DNA of 64,000 nucleotides from Pseudolabrys sp035718275 (GTDB lineage Bacteria; Pseudomonadota; Alphaproteobacteria; Rhizobiales; Xanthobacteraceae), in the NCBI GenBank assembly GCA_035718275.1, contig DASTHI010000025.1, forward strand, positions 124,001 through 188,000. The letters run 5' to 3'. Shown here in pieces: positions 45,987 to 54,021 of this stretch. The translations under genes and the position numbers were made by a program. How positions within the stretch are numbered: position 1 is the stretch's first letter; each line of letters begins with the position of its first letter. The notes under the pieces are model-generated. The model did no database searches. It saw nothing but the letters and a program-made list of their open reading frames with translations, and was not told the origin of the DNA.

Positions 45987-46244
45987 ATGTCGTCAAGACA
46001 AATCTGGATGCTTTTGCGCTATACACGCTGGCTACTTTGGCTGGCCTGGCTGGCCTATTGTGTAGAGTTCGTCATTCACCGTCCGCAGTACATCAACGCT
46101 TTCGGGCAGCTCTTGCTGAGAACGGAAGTCTGGATGTTCGGCCTTCCACTCGCTGCCGTTTTCGTTGGCTGCCTTGAACTGCTGATGCGCGAGAAGGCCG
46201 GCCTGTCGAGACAACCGGACGCGAAGATCGGTTTTGGCCGATAG
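45987..46244 (+). CDS. Small two-helix membrane protein, unknown function
   Basis: An 85-residue protein with two membrane helices, at about 10-30 (RWLLWLAWLAYCVEFVI) and 45-65 (EVWMFGLPLAAVFVGCLEL), and a short basic end. A GAGAGGA site precedes the ATG at 45987. No family recognised. Confidence 0.52.
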   Translation: MSSRQIWMLLRYTRWLLWLAWLAYCVEFVIHRPQYINAFGQLLLRTEVWMFGLPLAAVFVGCLELLMREKAGLSRQPDAKIGFGR

Positions 46245-46330
46245 TAGGCCTTAATTGCCCGTCTGGTTTCGTTTAGGTGCTCACAAGGGGGCCGGCTACG
46301 AGGATCCCATTGAACGGATCCTTCCCTAGG

Positions 46331-46346
46331 CACCAGGGCCCTGGTG
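46331..46346. promoter_or_regulatory. Perfect 16-base palindrome
   Basis: CACCAGGG followed by CCCTGGTG, with no spacer, in the gap before a small plus-strand gene. It has no following T run, so an operator is more likely than a terminator, but nothing shows which protein would bind. Confidence 0.35.
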
Positions 46347-46363
46347 AGCAAAACTTCACTTTC

Positions 46364-46379
46364 TGTGACGCGCATCACT
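46364..46379. promoter_or_regulatory. CRP/FNR-family-like palindrome TGTGA-N6-TCACT
   Basis: TGTGACGCGCATCACT resembles the CRP half-site pair TGTGA-N6-TCACA with one mismatch. It is about 65 bases before the ATG of the next small gene, a plausible activator position. Alphaproteobacterial FNR/FixK sites (TTGAT-N4-ATCAA) do not match. Confidence 0.35.
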
Positions 46380-46443
46380 GACACCCACCCTGGAGCAACT
46401 ATTCTCCCGCTGACTCCCGCAAGAGTCGGCATGGGAGATGACC

Positions 46444-46647
46444 ATGATCGCGTTAGCCAGTTCGGCCGGTGAAGCCTCTTTCGGCACCTACTTTGTACGC
46501 CTCTTCGAGGTCGACGCGGATCAGTTCCAGTTGCTGGCGCAAAGTACCCGCCCGCACCGGGACTGCGAATACCTTAATGTTCCGCACGACCTGAGCGACC
46601 TGATGCGCCAAACCACGGCGTCGGGGCGCGAGAACGGCATTACTTGA
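46444..46647 (+). CDS. Putative small protein, unknown function
   Basis: A 67-residue soluble frame (MIALASSAGEASFGTYFVRL, FEVDADQFQLLAQSTRPHRD). GGGAG lies about six bases before ATG 46444. It follows the two palindromes, which suggests a regulated gene, but coding is not certain. Confidence 0.4.
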   Translation: MIALASSAGEASFGTYFVRLFEVDADQFQLLAQSTRPHRDCEYLNVPHDLSDLMRQTTASGRENGIT

Positions 46648-46865
46648 GGTGCCTCGCGCTAGAAAATGTTTCCTCCCGCAGGCTCGGTTTGAAGACTGTT
46701 ATTTCGTCACCGCAATGTATCGGCAATTGGTCGAACATTGCGGAACAACCCTGCCCCCACATGTGTTGGCGCGACGTCTGTCGAAAAAGATTTCACAAAA
46801 ATGTCGATAGACGGGGGAGAGAAAGCGCAAAGGCGGGCTCCTGACCAACAAGAACGGAGACCGCA

Positions 46866-47147
46866 ATGAAGAAGACTCTAGCCCTTGCGACACTGGCAAG
46901 CGTTATCGCAGCGCCCGCGTTTGGCCAGTCATACTCGCAGGATTTCGGGACCGGCAACATTATTCCACCCGCTTTCAGTATGGGCGCGCCAGGTGCCTAT
47001 GCTCAGGCGCCGGCCGTCTACGGACGGGGATACGACCGGCCTCCTCGCGGATATCGGTTTGGCGCTTCCCGTTCGATGGACAGTGACAACGCGTCAGTGC
47101 CCGGCGGACGGTTGTACAGGGACGAAACGACTGTGAGGTCGCGATAG
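46866..47147 (+). CDS. Small exported protein, unknown function
   Basis: A 93-residue protein with a clear signal peptide (KKTLALATLASVIAAPAFGQ, cleavage after FGQ region) and a Gly/Tyr/Arg-rich mature part (APAVYGRGYDRPPRGYRFGA). A GGAG site precedes the ATG. A GGAAC-N17-TGTT element lies about 100 bases upstream at 46742-46767, a weak match to an EcfG-type promoter. A hairpin terminator follows the stop. Confidence 0.58.
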   Translation: MKKTLALATLASVIAAPAFGQSYSQDFGTGNIIPPAFSMGAPGAYAQAPAVYGRGYDRPPRGYRFGASRSMDSDNASVPGGRLYRDETTVRSR

Positions 47148-47163
47148 TCGGTCCCAACAGGAA

Positions 47164-47185
47164 GAGCCGCAAATTTTTGCGGCTC
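47164..47185. terminator. Bidirectional hairpin terminator
   Basis: A perfect 10-base inverted repeat, GAGCCGCAAA and TTTGCGGCTC, separated by two bases, lies 16 bases after the stop of the exported-protein gene and 40 bases from the stop of the converging methyltransferase-like gene. The centre is T-rich, and it may end both transcripts. Confidence 0.7.
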
Positions 47186-47225
47186 CTTCCTGCCCTAATG
47201 CCTACGAAGGCGCGAGTGAACTCTT

Positions 47226-47885
47226 TCACCAAAGACCCGGGAAAAGCCTCCATCGGACTCGAGCCGCGTAATCGGAATAGCCTGCAAGCTCGGATTGAAG
47301 AATTCGATCCTCCGTGACGGTCCGGTGAAGCAGGAACGGCAGTCCGAAGATCACAACCAATGCAGTCGCAAACCAAGATCCGAGCGCGGGTCCGCTTGCC
47401 GCGATGATCACAAGCCCGGCTGTGTATCCCGGATGGCGGATGAAGGCATATGGTCCGGTGGTGATGAGGTGCTGACCGCGGTCGGTCTGGATGCGAATGA
47501 CCGAGGAGAAGAACCGGTTCACGCGCATGGCCCACAATGCGAGCGCGTAACCGGCTGCGATCAGGAACAGGCAGACGCCTTGCAGCCAGACTGGCACGTT
47601 GTCGCTCCAGTGGAAACGGCCTCGATCGACGCCAGCCACGATCCAATGCATAAACAAAACGAGCGAGAAGAACCTCAGCGACAGCGGCGGCTTGCGGCCG
47701 CCCGGGCGCATGCGCTCGCGCAGGAGATCCGGATCGAGTGTCGCGAACGAAACGATCAGCACCGCCGCCAGGATCGCGAGATAGATCCAGAATTCCGGAA
47801 TCGCGCCAGTACCGGCCGCCGCGAACAATGCGACGGCGGCGGCGACCAGAAAGAATCCTGCCTTCAGGTAAGCCGAAAGCGGCAT
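47226..47885 (-). CDS. ICMT-like integral membrane methyltransferase
   Basis: A 219-residue membrane protein with five or six helices. The C-terminal part carries the isoprenylcysteine carboxyl methyltransferase/PEMT-type SAM-binding pattern: HLITTGPYAFIRHPGYTAGL and HRTVTEDRILQSELAGYSDY, with the paired RHP and E residues. Bacterial members act on unknown lipids or small molecules, so the substrate is open. Confidence 0.75.
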   Translation of the reverse strand: MPLSAYLKAGFFLVAAAVALFAAAGTGAIPEFWIYLAILAAVLIVSFATLDPDLLRERMRPGGRKPPLSLRFFSLVLFMHWIVAGVDRGRFHWSDNVPVWLQGVCLFLIAAGYALALWAMRVNRFFSSVIRIQTDRGQHLITTGPYAFIRHPGYTAGLVIIAASGPALGSWFATALVVIFGLPFLLHRTVTEDRILQSELAGYSDYAARVRWRLFPGLW

Positions 47886-47966
47886 CTGGTAGTTACCTTA
47901 TTGGCCGTCATGCGCAGTTTCACTCTTTGTATGCGGGGCTGTCGGAATCATGGGAGGGAGAGAGAG

Positions 47967-48233
47967 GTGAGTTCGATCAAAAAGTCAGTCATACTGGTGC
48001 TTCTCACTGTCCCGGCATACGTCTGGATCTCATCAGCTAAAGCCTCTTGGATGGATGCGTATGACACGCCGACCTCAGGATATTGCGAAACTGCACCTCC
48101 GGGCCTGCCGTTAGGTCTCTATTTCGCCCAGGATGTGAGACTTTGCCCTGAGAACTTGAAGAGAAGCGGCAACGTACCGCGACAGAAAGCAAAGCGGACT
48201 TCCAAGCCAAAGAGCAGGCGTACCGCGCATTGA
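47967..48233 (+). CDS. Small exported basic protein, unknown function
   Basis: An 88-residue frame with a GTG start preceded by GGGAGGGAGAGAG, a very good ribosome site. A signal-like helix (KKSVILVLLTVPAYVWISS) is followed by SWMDAYDTPTSGYCETAPPG and a Lys/Arg-rich end (RQKAKRTSKPKSRR). Not recognised. Confidence 0.5.
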   Translation: MSSIKKSVILVLLTVPAYVWISSAKASWMDAYDTPTSGYCETAPPGLPLGLYFAQDVRLCPENLKRSGNVPRQKAKRTSKPKSRRTAH

Positions 48234-48783
48234 AACGGTTCGGTCATGGCGAACATCCATGACCAAAGCATCTCCACGAATCAATGCAAAACAGAATTCA
48301 AAACGGCGCCATGTTCCGACAAGTTCCTCTCCGTATGGAATGCCAAGCTTTTTTGATTGTTCTCGGTAGTTGCCATTTGTAGGCGCAGCACACTAGTCTC
48401 CTCTCAATGGGGCAGCCTGGAAAGTGAGATCGCTGCGATGTGCGTGCGACGTCAAGATTCCGTCGGCGCGCTCCCATCCAAAGAGAGAGCGAGATCGCTC
48501 AGCGGCTGTGAACATTGTCACCATAGCCCTGCCGTCCGTGCCTCCACTATCGCTGGTGCGTGGACTGCTTCCTGGCCCGGCGCAGCGCTGGATCACGTCG
48601 TCTTCAAGGCGATCTCTCGATCAAAACCAGTTGAATTCAGAGAAAACATCGGTGGATATTCTATGCCAGCAGCGAGTGCCCTGCGAACCGGCTGCAACAA
48701 ACGACACTGCACTGGAGATGGGGATCGGAGGAGAGCCCGTGTGGTATTCTCTTTGATGTCCGGGGTCCCAACTGGAACGAGAT
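48234..48783. other. Stretch without a supported gene
   Basis: Several overlapping short frames, none convincing. On the minus strand 48302-48327 reads GGAAC-N17-CGTT, matching an EcfG-type promoter, but it points to no nearby gene start on that strand (the methyltransferase-like gene is over 400 bases away), so it may be chance. Confidence 0.35.
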
Positions 48784-49170
48784 ATGCAACGGGACACACT
48801 CTTTTTTTTGCTGTATCTGCTGGTCATCGGAGCGTTGCTCATTATGCAGGCGCCGCGAAGTGAAACGAAATCCGCGACAACAGAAGACAAGTCGCCCATA
48901 ACAGCGCCAGAGAAGGCCCCCACACTCGACACATCAGAGGATGGGCATCAACAGGGCAATCCGCGCGACGAAGTGGCTGCCAGCCAGTCGGCAATTGCCG
49001 AACCGCCCGTTGATCAGACAGCTTCAACGCAAAGCTGTGAAAAGGAACTGCGGCATACAGTCGACTTATTGCGATTTTTTGCGAATAGAATCCAGATGGG
49101 GGAGGATACACAATCGGTGCTAGCAGACATGCGGCAGCAGGAGAAAAAAATATCGGAAGTTTGCGGCTAG
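48784..49170 (+). CDS. Small membrane-anchored protein, unknown function
   Basis: A 128-residue protein with an N-terminal membrane helix or signal anchor (DTLFFLLYLLVIGALLIM), a Pro/Glu/Thr-rich linker and a C-terminal helical region (KELRHTVDLLRFFANRIQMG, EDTQSVLADMRQQEKKI). Two cysteines flank this region and may pair in the periplasm. Not recognised. Confidence 0.55.
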   Translation: MQRDTLFFLLYLLVIGALLIMQAPRSETKSATTEDKSPITAPEKAPTLDTSEDGHQQGNPRDEVAASQSAIAEPPVDQTASTQSCEKELRHTVDLLRFFANRIQMGEDTQSVLADMRQQEKKISEVCG

Positions 49171-49325
49171 ATGGCAAAGGGCCATTGGGCCGGCATGACT
49201 AGTTGCCGTCCTGTCGGTGACTGGGTCAACAGAAGGGAAACGAACGGACGCCAATGGCGGGTCCGGCACCAATTTCCTATTTGTACTTTCAACGGTATAC
49301 GCTACGGCATTGACCATGTTGCAAT

Positions 49326-49415
49326 GGAAGGGTGGCCGAGCGGTTTAAGGCACCGGTCTTGAAAACCGGCAACGGCGCAAGTCGTTCGTGGGTTCGAATC
49401 CCACCCCTTCCGCCA
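49326..49415 (+). tRNA. tRNA-Ser, anticodon TGA (decodes UCA)
   Basis: Ninety bases including an encoded CCA. The acceptor stem GGAAGGG (49326-49332) pairs with CCCTTCC (49405-49411), then the discriminator G and CCA. The anticodon TGA is at 49360-49362, within a CCGGT/ACCGG stem. The long variable arm (AACGGCGCAAGTCGTT) marks a class II tRNA, and the T-loop GTTCGAATC is canonical. No integrase or duplicated 3' end is seen nearby. Confidence 0.96.
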
Positions 49416-49718
49416 GGCGCCCCGTTTTCGTTCTGTATTGCTCGTTAGCGCGTCGTTTTGTGTGATGACTCGGAGCCACGCCTTTTAAGCGACAGATCGG
49501 CTGGAGACCGCCTTCCCATTTTCCGCATTCCGCGCCGTCACCTCGCTGCTCGGAAACAATTCCAACAAGGAAGGAAGTGCAAAACTCCTGCCTCTCATTT
49601 TTCACGCCCACCGGGTGGTTTGGCCAAAGCTATGGTAGCCGTTCAATTGCGGGCCGTTAAGGCTACCTGACGTCCGTACTGCACCCGCGGATTCACACTT
49701 CGGCTCAGCATGCGCCGC
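49416..49718. other. Stretch without a supported gene downstream of tRNA-Ser
   Basis: About 300 bases with only short random frames. Neither a terminator with a T run nor a repeat of the tRNA end is visible. Confidence 0.4.
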
Positions 49719-49877
49719 TTACGTGATCTTACGAATTTTTCGTCCGATCCACCAATAGGCTATCCCGGCAAGCGAAAGCAGAAGGGCTAATCCTGCCAGA
49801 ATCAGGACTGCGGTGTGGATGACGATTGCCGGCTCGCTCATGCTGGTGAGAACCGAAGTCTGTGCGTGCGGTTCCAT
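49719..49877 (-). CDS. 52-residue membrane microprotein
   Basis: ATG at 49877, TAA at 49721-49719. The product has one long helix (VIHTAVLILAGLALLLSLAG) followed by IAYWWIGRKIRKIT. The start is decided by an excellent ribosome site, GAGGAGGAAAGGC, before ATG 49877; the ATG at 49841 has none. Divergent from the YbhB-like gene. Confidence 0.55.
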   Translation of the reverse strand: MEPHAQTSVLTSMSEPAIVIHTAVLILAGLALLLSLAGIAYWWIGRKIRKIT

Positions 49878-49892
49878 GCCTTTCCTCCTCTA

Positions 49893-49917
49893 GGAACCAT
49901 GCTGCCATCGGTACGTT
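49893..49917 (+). promoter_or_regulatory. EcfG-type general-stress promoter (GGAAC-N16-CGTT)
   Basis: GGAAC at 49893-49897 and CGTT at 49914-49917 are separated by 16 bases, matching the known consensus of alphaproteobacterial EcfG sigma factors. It is 72 bases before the ATG of the YbhB-like gene and points to it. Confidence 0.55.
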
Positions 49918-49988
49918 CGATCCGTTGCATGAAGCCGCCTCAGAGCGGATCGCAACGACCCTCACGATTACGCGCAGAGTAAATCACA

Positions 49989-50451
49989 ATGAGTATGTCG
50001 ATAAGCAGTCCGGCATTCGCCGACGGTCAGGCAATCCCCGCAAAGTATACAGCGGATGGCGAGGGCGTCTCGCCACCGCTGGAATGGTCGGGCGCGCCCG
50101 CAGGCACCAAAAGCTTCCTGCTGGTGGTAGAGGATCCTGATGCCCCGGGCAGCACTTTCTACCACTGGGGAGTCTTCAACCTCCAGACGAGCGGCCTTCC
50201 GGGAGGGATTCGCAAGCGCCGATCGGCCGGACAGCATCCGCACGGCCATCAATGATTTCGGCGAGCCCGAATATGGCGGACCGGCGCCCCCGCAAAAACA
50301 TGGCACGCATCACTACCATTTCAAGCTCGCGGCGCTCGACGTCGAGTCGATCGATCCGCCGGCTTCGGTCAAGGTCGCCGACCTTTGGAAGAAGGCCAGC
50401 GATCACATCATCGCGCAAGCCGAGTTGGTCGGGACCTATTCCCGCTCATAG
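49989..50451 (+). pseudogene. YbhB/YbcL-family (PEBP-like) protein, broken by a +1 frameshift
   Basis: The first frame gives the family start (ISSPAFADGQAIPAKYTADG, SPPLEWSGAPAGTKSF, VVEDPDAPGSTFYHWGVFN) and then runs into RKRRSAG and a stop at 50255. The second frame continues the family from GFASADRP through INDFGEPEYGGPAPPQKHG and HHYHFKLAALDVES to VGTYSRS at 50451. Removing one G from CCGGGAGGG at 50199-50207 joins them as LPEGFA and gives a 153-residue protein, the normal length. Either a recent mutation or a sequencing error. The family resembles Raf kinase inhibitor/PEBP; bacterial role unclear. Confidence 0.8.
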
Positions 50452-50517
50452 TAAGGTGCGCTCGCCTGCCGTTAAGTGAGAGCGGCCAACCATTGTCGCA
50501 CGAGCCAAAAAAATAAC

Positions 50518-50838
50518 TCAGCGGCAGATGTACATGTCCTCGGCTGGCCGGTGCACGACAGTTTTACCGAACGCGTGATCGCGCTCCACGCTCACGCTGC
50601 GCCTGATGAAACAGCCCTTCGGAGCAAAACACCGTTTGGCCCGCACGCTTCCTCGCTGCCAGGCATAGGTGTGGCGCCAATTATGTCGCCATGGGCGAAG
50701 AAGGGTCGCATGCTTCCCGCTGCTCTCTACCTCGAACCGTGTTCGCACTTCGCCGAATTCAATGCTGGTTGCATGCGCGAACGACATGCCCACGAACAGC
50801 AGACCGCCGACTGCAAATATCAGCGGCTTGAAGGACAT
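50518..50838 (-). CDS. Small exported protein, unknown function
   Basis: A 106-residue protein with a signal peptide (FKPLIFAVGGLLFVGMSFAH) and a basic, Arg/His-rich mature part (LRPWRHNWRHTYAWQRGSVR) with two or three cysteines. Starts at 50859 and 50868 are also open. A GGAAC-N16-GGTT element on the minus strand at 50894-50870 would place transcription just before 50838, weakly favouring that start. Not recognised. Confidence 0.48.
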   Translation of the reverse strand: MSFKPLIFAVGGLLFVGMSFAHATSIEFGEVRTRFEVESSGKHATLLRPWRHNWRHTYAWQRGSVRAKRCFAPKGCFIRRSVSVERDHAFGKTVVHRPAEDMYICR

Positions 50839-50997
50839 CTTTCGGAAACGCGCCAGCATGCACGCCATGAACCGCCCAGCAGGCTCGCGGTTCCGTGCTC
50901 CAGAACAGGCATTCCATGGCGGAGGCAGAAACGAAAAATATCGGTTGAAATGTATTCAGAACCCGCCCAGCAGTCGTTCCGGCCACCGCCGTCTTGA

Positions 50998-52239
50998 TCA
51001 CTTCATGCCGACGGTTCTCTGCTCATGAAGCTTTTCGCGCAGGGAATGCACCTCGTCGGCGCTCACAGGCTCGGCCGCATTGCCCCACGAATTGCGGATA
51101 TAAGTGGCGACGGCCGCGACCTGCGCGTTGCTGAGCTTCCAGTTGTATGGTGGCATTTGCGAGGGCGTCGGCTGCCGGGCCGTTGTGGCCGTTCTTGCTC
51201 CCTCCAGAATTACACGCAGAACGGTAGTCGGGTCATGCTGCTGCACGACTGCATCGTGCTCCAGCGGCGGAAACATGCGCGGAACGCCCTTCCCGTTCGC
51301 CTGATGACAGCCCGAACAGCTGTCCTCATAGATTGCCTTGCCGGCGGCCATCATCTTCGGGTCGGGCGCGGAGGATTTCGTTTCCTGAGTTCCTTCGACC
51401 TCCTTGATATAGGTCGCAATGGCGTGGAGATCTGATTCCGGCAGCTTCGACGTGGAATCCCGTACCACCTCCTCCATCAATCCAGCCGCGCCGCTATGCC
51501 GGTTACGTCCGGTCTTGAGATACTCGACAATGTCGTCGACGCTCCATGACCCGGTGCCTTCCCTCATGCTGTTGGCGATCCGCGGCGCAAACCAGTTCTG
51601 GATGAATCCTCCGCTCAGCGGCTTATCGGTCTTGTCACCGCCCAAGATGTTCTTTGGCGTATGGCATGCACCGCAATGCCCGGGTCCTTGCACCAGATAG
51701 GCGCCCCAATTCCATTCCGCGCTTTTGTCCTTGTTGGGTTGGAACGTGCCGGGCTCGAAGAACAGCATGTCCCAGCCGCGCATCACGACGCGGTGGTTCA
51801 AAGGCCACGGCAAATCAGGACCTTGCCTCGGCTTTTTTACGGGCTCCATCGTGTTGAGATAGGCGCGGATCGCCCTGACGTCGTCGCGCGAAAGCTTCGT
51901 AAAATAGGGATACGGAAATGCCGGATAAAGGTGAGAGCCGTCGGGCCGCACCCCGAGATGCATCGCGCGGTAAAAATCCGCTTCCGACCATCCGCCAATT
52001 CCGGTCTCCGGGTCCGGCGTCAGATTTGCCGAGTAGATGACACCGAAAGGAGTCTCGATCGCCCGCCCGCCCGCAAACGCACGACCTCCCTTTTCGGTGT
52101 GGCAGGCGGCGCAATCGCCCGCATCGACGAGGTGTTTGCCGCGCGCAATCTCGGTATAGGAATTGTCAGCCGCGCGCGCGACGACACAAAATGCCACCGC
52201 CGATAATCCCGCCATCATGAGAAGCCATGCACGTCGCAT
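50998..52239 (-). CDS. Triheme cytochrome c subunit of a membrane flavoprotein dehydrogenase
   Basis: A 413-residue exported cytochrome with a signal peptide (residues 1-23) and three haem sites: CAACH (GDCAACHTEKG), CGACH (GHCGACHTPKN) and CSGCH (DSCSGCHQANG), each in its own cytochrome c domain. This is the layout of the electron-transfer subunit of gluconate, alcohol, sorbitol and related three-subunit dehydrogenases, which passes electrons to ubiquinone. It lies directly downstream of the GMC flavoprotein and small subunit genes, so the three form one complex by inference. No C-terminal membrane helix is obvious. Confidence 0.9.
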   Translation of the reverse strand: MRRAWLLMMAGLSAVAFCVVARAADNSYTEIARGKHLVDAGDCAACHTEKGGRAFAGGRAIETPFGVIYSANLTPDPETGIGGWSEADFYRAMHLGVRPDGSHLYPAFPYPYFTKLSRDDVRAIRAYLNTMEPVKKPRQGPDLPWPLNHRVVMRGWDMLFFEPGTFQPNKDKSAEWNWGAYLVQGPGHCGACHTPKNILGGDKTDKPLSGGFIQNWFAPRIANSMREGTGSWSVDDIVEYLKTGRNRHSGAAGLMEEVVRDSTSKLPESDLHAIATYIKEVEGTQETKSSAPDPKMMAAGKAIYEDSCSGCHQANGKGVPRMFPPLEHDAVVQQHDPTTVLRVILEGARTATTARQPTPSQMPPYNWKLSNAQVAAVATYIRNSWGNAAEPVSADEVHSLREKLHEQRTVGMK

Positions 52240-52248
52240 GCGGATACC

Positions 52249-54009
52249 TTAAGCCTGCACGAGCGGTCCCGGCTTTTTGAGATACTGATTGCAAATGGCA
52301 TCGGCGGCCCAGTAGGTCAGCGCGCCCACGGTGCCGGTCGGGTTGTAGCCGGGGTTCTGCGGAAACGCGCAGGCGCCCATCACGAACAGATTGTGCAGAT
52401 CCCAGCTCTGCAAATAGCGGTTTACCGCACTCGACTTCGGATCGCTTCCCATGATGACGCCCCCGGTATTGTGCGTCGTCTGGTAGGGCACGATCGAATA
52501 GTGGCCGCTGCGCTTCTTTTCGTGGAGCTCGCGCGCATTCATCGCCTTGGCAATATCGGCCGCGCGGTTCGTCAAAAAGTCGGACATCTTGTGCTCATTC
52601 TGGGTGAAGTCGAACGTCATACGCAGTAGCGGGCGGCCGTGAATGTCGCGATATGTCGGGTCAAGATCGAGGCAGTTGTTGCGGTGGCTCATGACCGCGC
52701 CGTGAGTAGATATAGTCAGGGTCGTGAGATAGTTCTTTGCGACCGCCTGCTTCCACTTGGAGCCCCATTTCGGAGTGCCTTTTGGCGTTGGATGCGTTTC
52801 GATTGGACGGCCATTCGTATTCCAGCACGCAAGGTAACCCCCGCCGATAAATCCAAGCCCAGTATGGTCGAAATTGTCGCCGTTAAATTCGTCGATACCC
52901 ATGCCGAGAGCTCCGGCACCGACGAAAGGGTTCATGATTTTGTCGTCAAAAAACACATCCACGCCACTGACGATTTGGTAGGCGTAGTTTTTCCCGATCA
53001 CTCCCTGACCTGTGTTTGGGTCGTATCGCTCGCCAATATCCGACAACATCAGCAATCGTGTATTGTGCTGCGCGAACGCGCAAAGAATAACGATTTCCGC
53101 CGGTTGCTCCCATTCGATTCCTTGCGTGTCGACATAGGTGACCGCAGTGGCTCGTTTCGCCTGCGTGTCCTTCTCGACCTTGAGCACTTCGCAGTCAGTA
53201 CGCACCTCGAAATTCGATTTGCGCATCAGCACCGGGAGAACGGTCGTTTGCGGGCTTGATTTGGAGAAATTGCCACAGCCGTATTTCTCGCAAAATCCGC
53301 AATAGGTGCACGGTGCCAGCGTGACCCCGAGGGGATTGGTGTAGGCGCGCGACATATTGGCAGCGGGGCATGGAAAAGGCTTATAGCCGAGCTCCGACGC
53401 AGCCTTGGCGAAGAGGGTCGGCCCATAGACCATGTCGAGAGGTGGATTGGGATACTCTCGCGACCGCGGGCCTTCGAACGGATTGCCGCCCTCTTGAATC
53501 TTTCCTTTCAGATTGCCAGCCTTGCCGCTGATGCCACAAAGGTACTCGAACTTGTCGTAGTGAGGTTCGAGTTCGTCATAGGTGACACCCCAGTCCTGTA
53601 TCGTCATGTCGTCCGGCAGTTGGCCATAGCGCTGAGTGTTGTGGCTTTTTGCGAGGAAATCGCTCGGCAGGAAGCGCCAGTTCTGTCCATTCCAATGAAT
53701 GCCTGCGCCGCCCACGCCGGTCGCTGGGAGAAACGAGCCGAGATGACGCATAGGAAGTGCCGTTTGATCAATGCTGTTGCGGAAAGTCAGCGTTTCGCGG
53801 GCCGGCTGTTGAAACAGTGCGCGCCGCCAGTAATAACGCAACTCATCCTGCGCGAAGGTTACGGCGAAATCGGTAGACGTGTCGCGCCAGCCACCGCGCT
53901 CGATTGCAACGACATTGAGCCCGGCTTCGGTGAGCTCCTGACCGAGGATTGCGGCCGTCCAGCCGAAGCCGACCAGGGCAACGTCGACGGCTGGCAGTTT
54001 GTTGGGCAT
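52249..54009 (-). CDS. GMC-family FAD oxidoreductase, large subunit of a three-component dehydrogenase
   Basis: A 586-residue flavoprotein. The FAD site is near the N-terminus (VALVGFGWTAAILGQELTEA, ERGGWR), and TGVGGAGIHWNGQNWRFLPS is typical of gluconate-type dehydrogenases. A cysteine-rich stretch (APCTYCGFCEKYGCGNFS) resembles the 3Fe-4S cluster site described for FAD glucose dehydrogenase. The C-terminal active-site region has TTHNTGGVIMG and NPGYNPTGTVGALTYWAADA. The ATG at 54009 has GAGG six bases upstream. Likely oxidises a sugar, sugar acid or alcohol in the periplasm; the substrate is not readable. Confidence 0.9.
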   Translation of the reverse strand: MPNKLPAVDVALVGFGWTAAILGQELTEAGLNVVAIERGGWRDTSTDFAVTFAQDELRYYWRRALFQQPARETLTFRNSIDQTALPMRHLGSFLPATGVGGAGIHWNGQNWRFLPSDFLAKSHNTQRYGQLPDDMTIQDWGVTYDELEPHYDKFEYLCGISGKAGNLKGKIQEGGNPFEGPRSREYPNPPLDMVYGPTLFAKAASELGYKPFPCPAANMSRAYTNPLGVTLAPCTYCGFCEKYGCGNFSKSSPQTTVLPVLMRKSNFEVRTDCEVLKVEKDTQAKRATAVTYVDTQGIEWEQPAEIVILCAFAQHNTRLLMLSDIGERYDPNTGQGVIGKNYAYQIVSGVDVFFDDKIMNPFVGAGALGMGIDEFNGDNFDHTGLGFIGGGYLACWNTNGRPIETHPTPKGTPKWGSKWKQAVAKNYLTTLTISTHGAVMSHRNNCLDLDPTYRDIHGRPLLRMTFDFTQNEHKMSDFLTNRAADIAKAMNARELHEKKRSGHYSIVPYQTTHNTGGVIMGSDPKSSAVNRYLQSWDLHNLFVMGACAFPQNPGYNPTGTVGALTYWAADAICNQYLKKPGPLVQA

Positions 54010-54021
54010 CACAACCTCTGC

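Noticed and set aside
48357..48863. 168-codon plus-strand frame
   Set aside because: Overlaps the better supported gene at 48784, lacks a ribosome site and has random-like composition.
49326..49415. tRNA-Ser as integration site of a genomic island
   Set aside because: No integrase, no repeated tRNA end and no mobile genes are seen in the window.
49345..49611. 88-codon minus-strand frame ending in a GVGFEPTNDLRRCRFSRPVP-like tail
   Set aside because: It is antisense to tRNA-Ser; the tail is the well-known false translation of tRNA genes.
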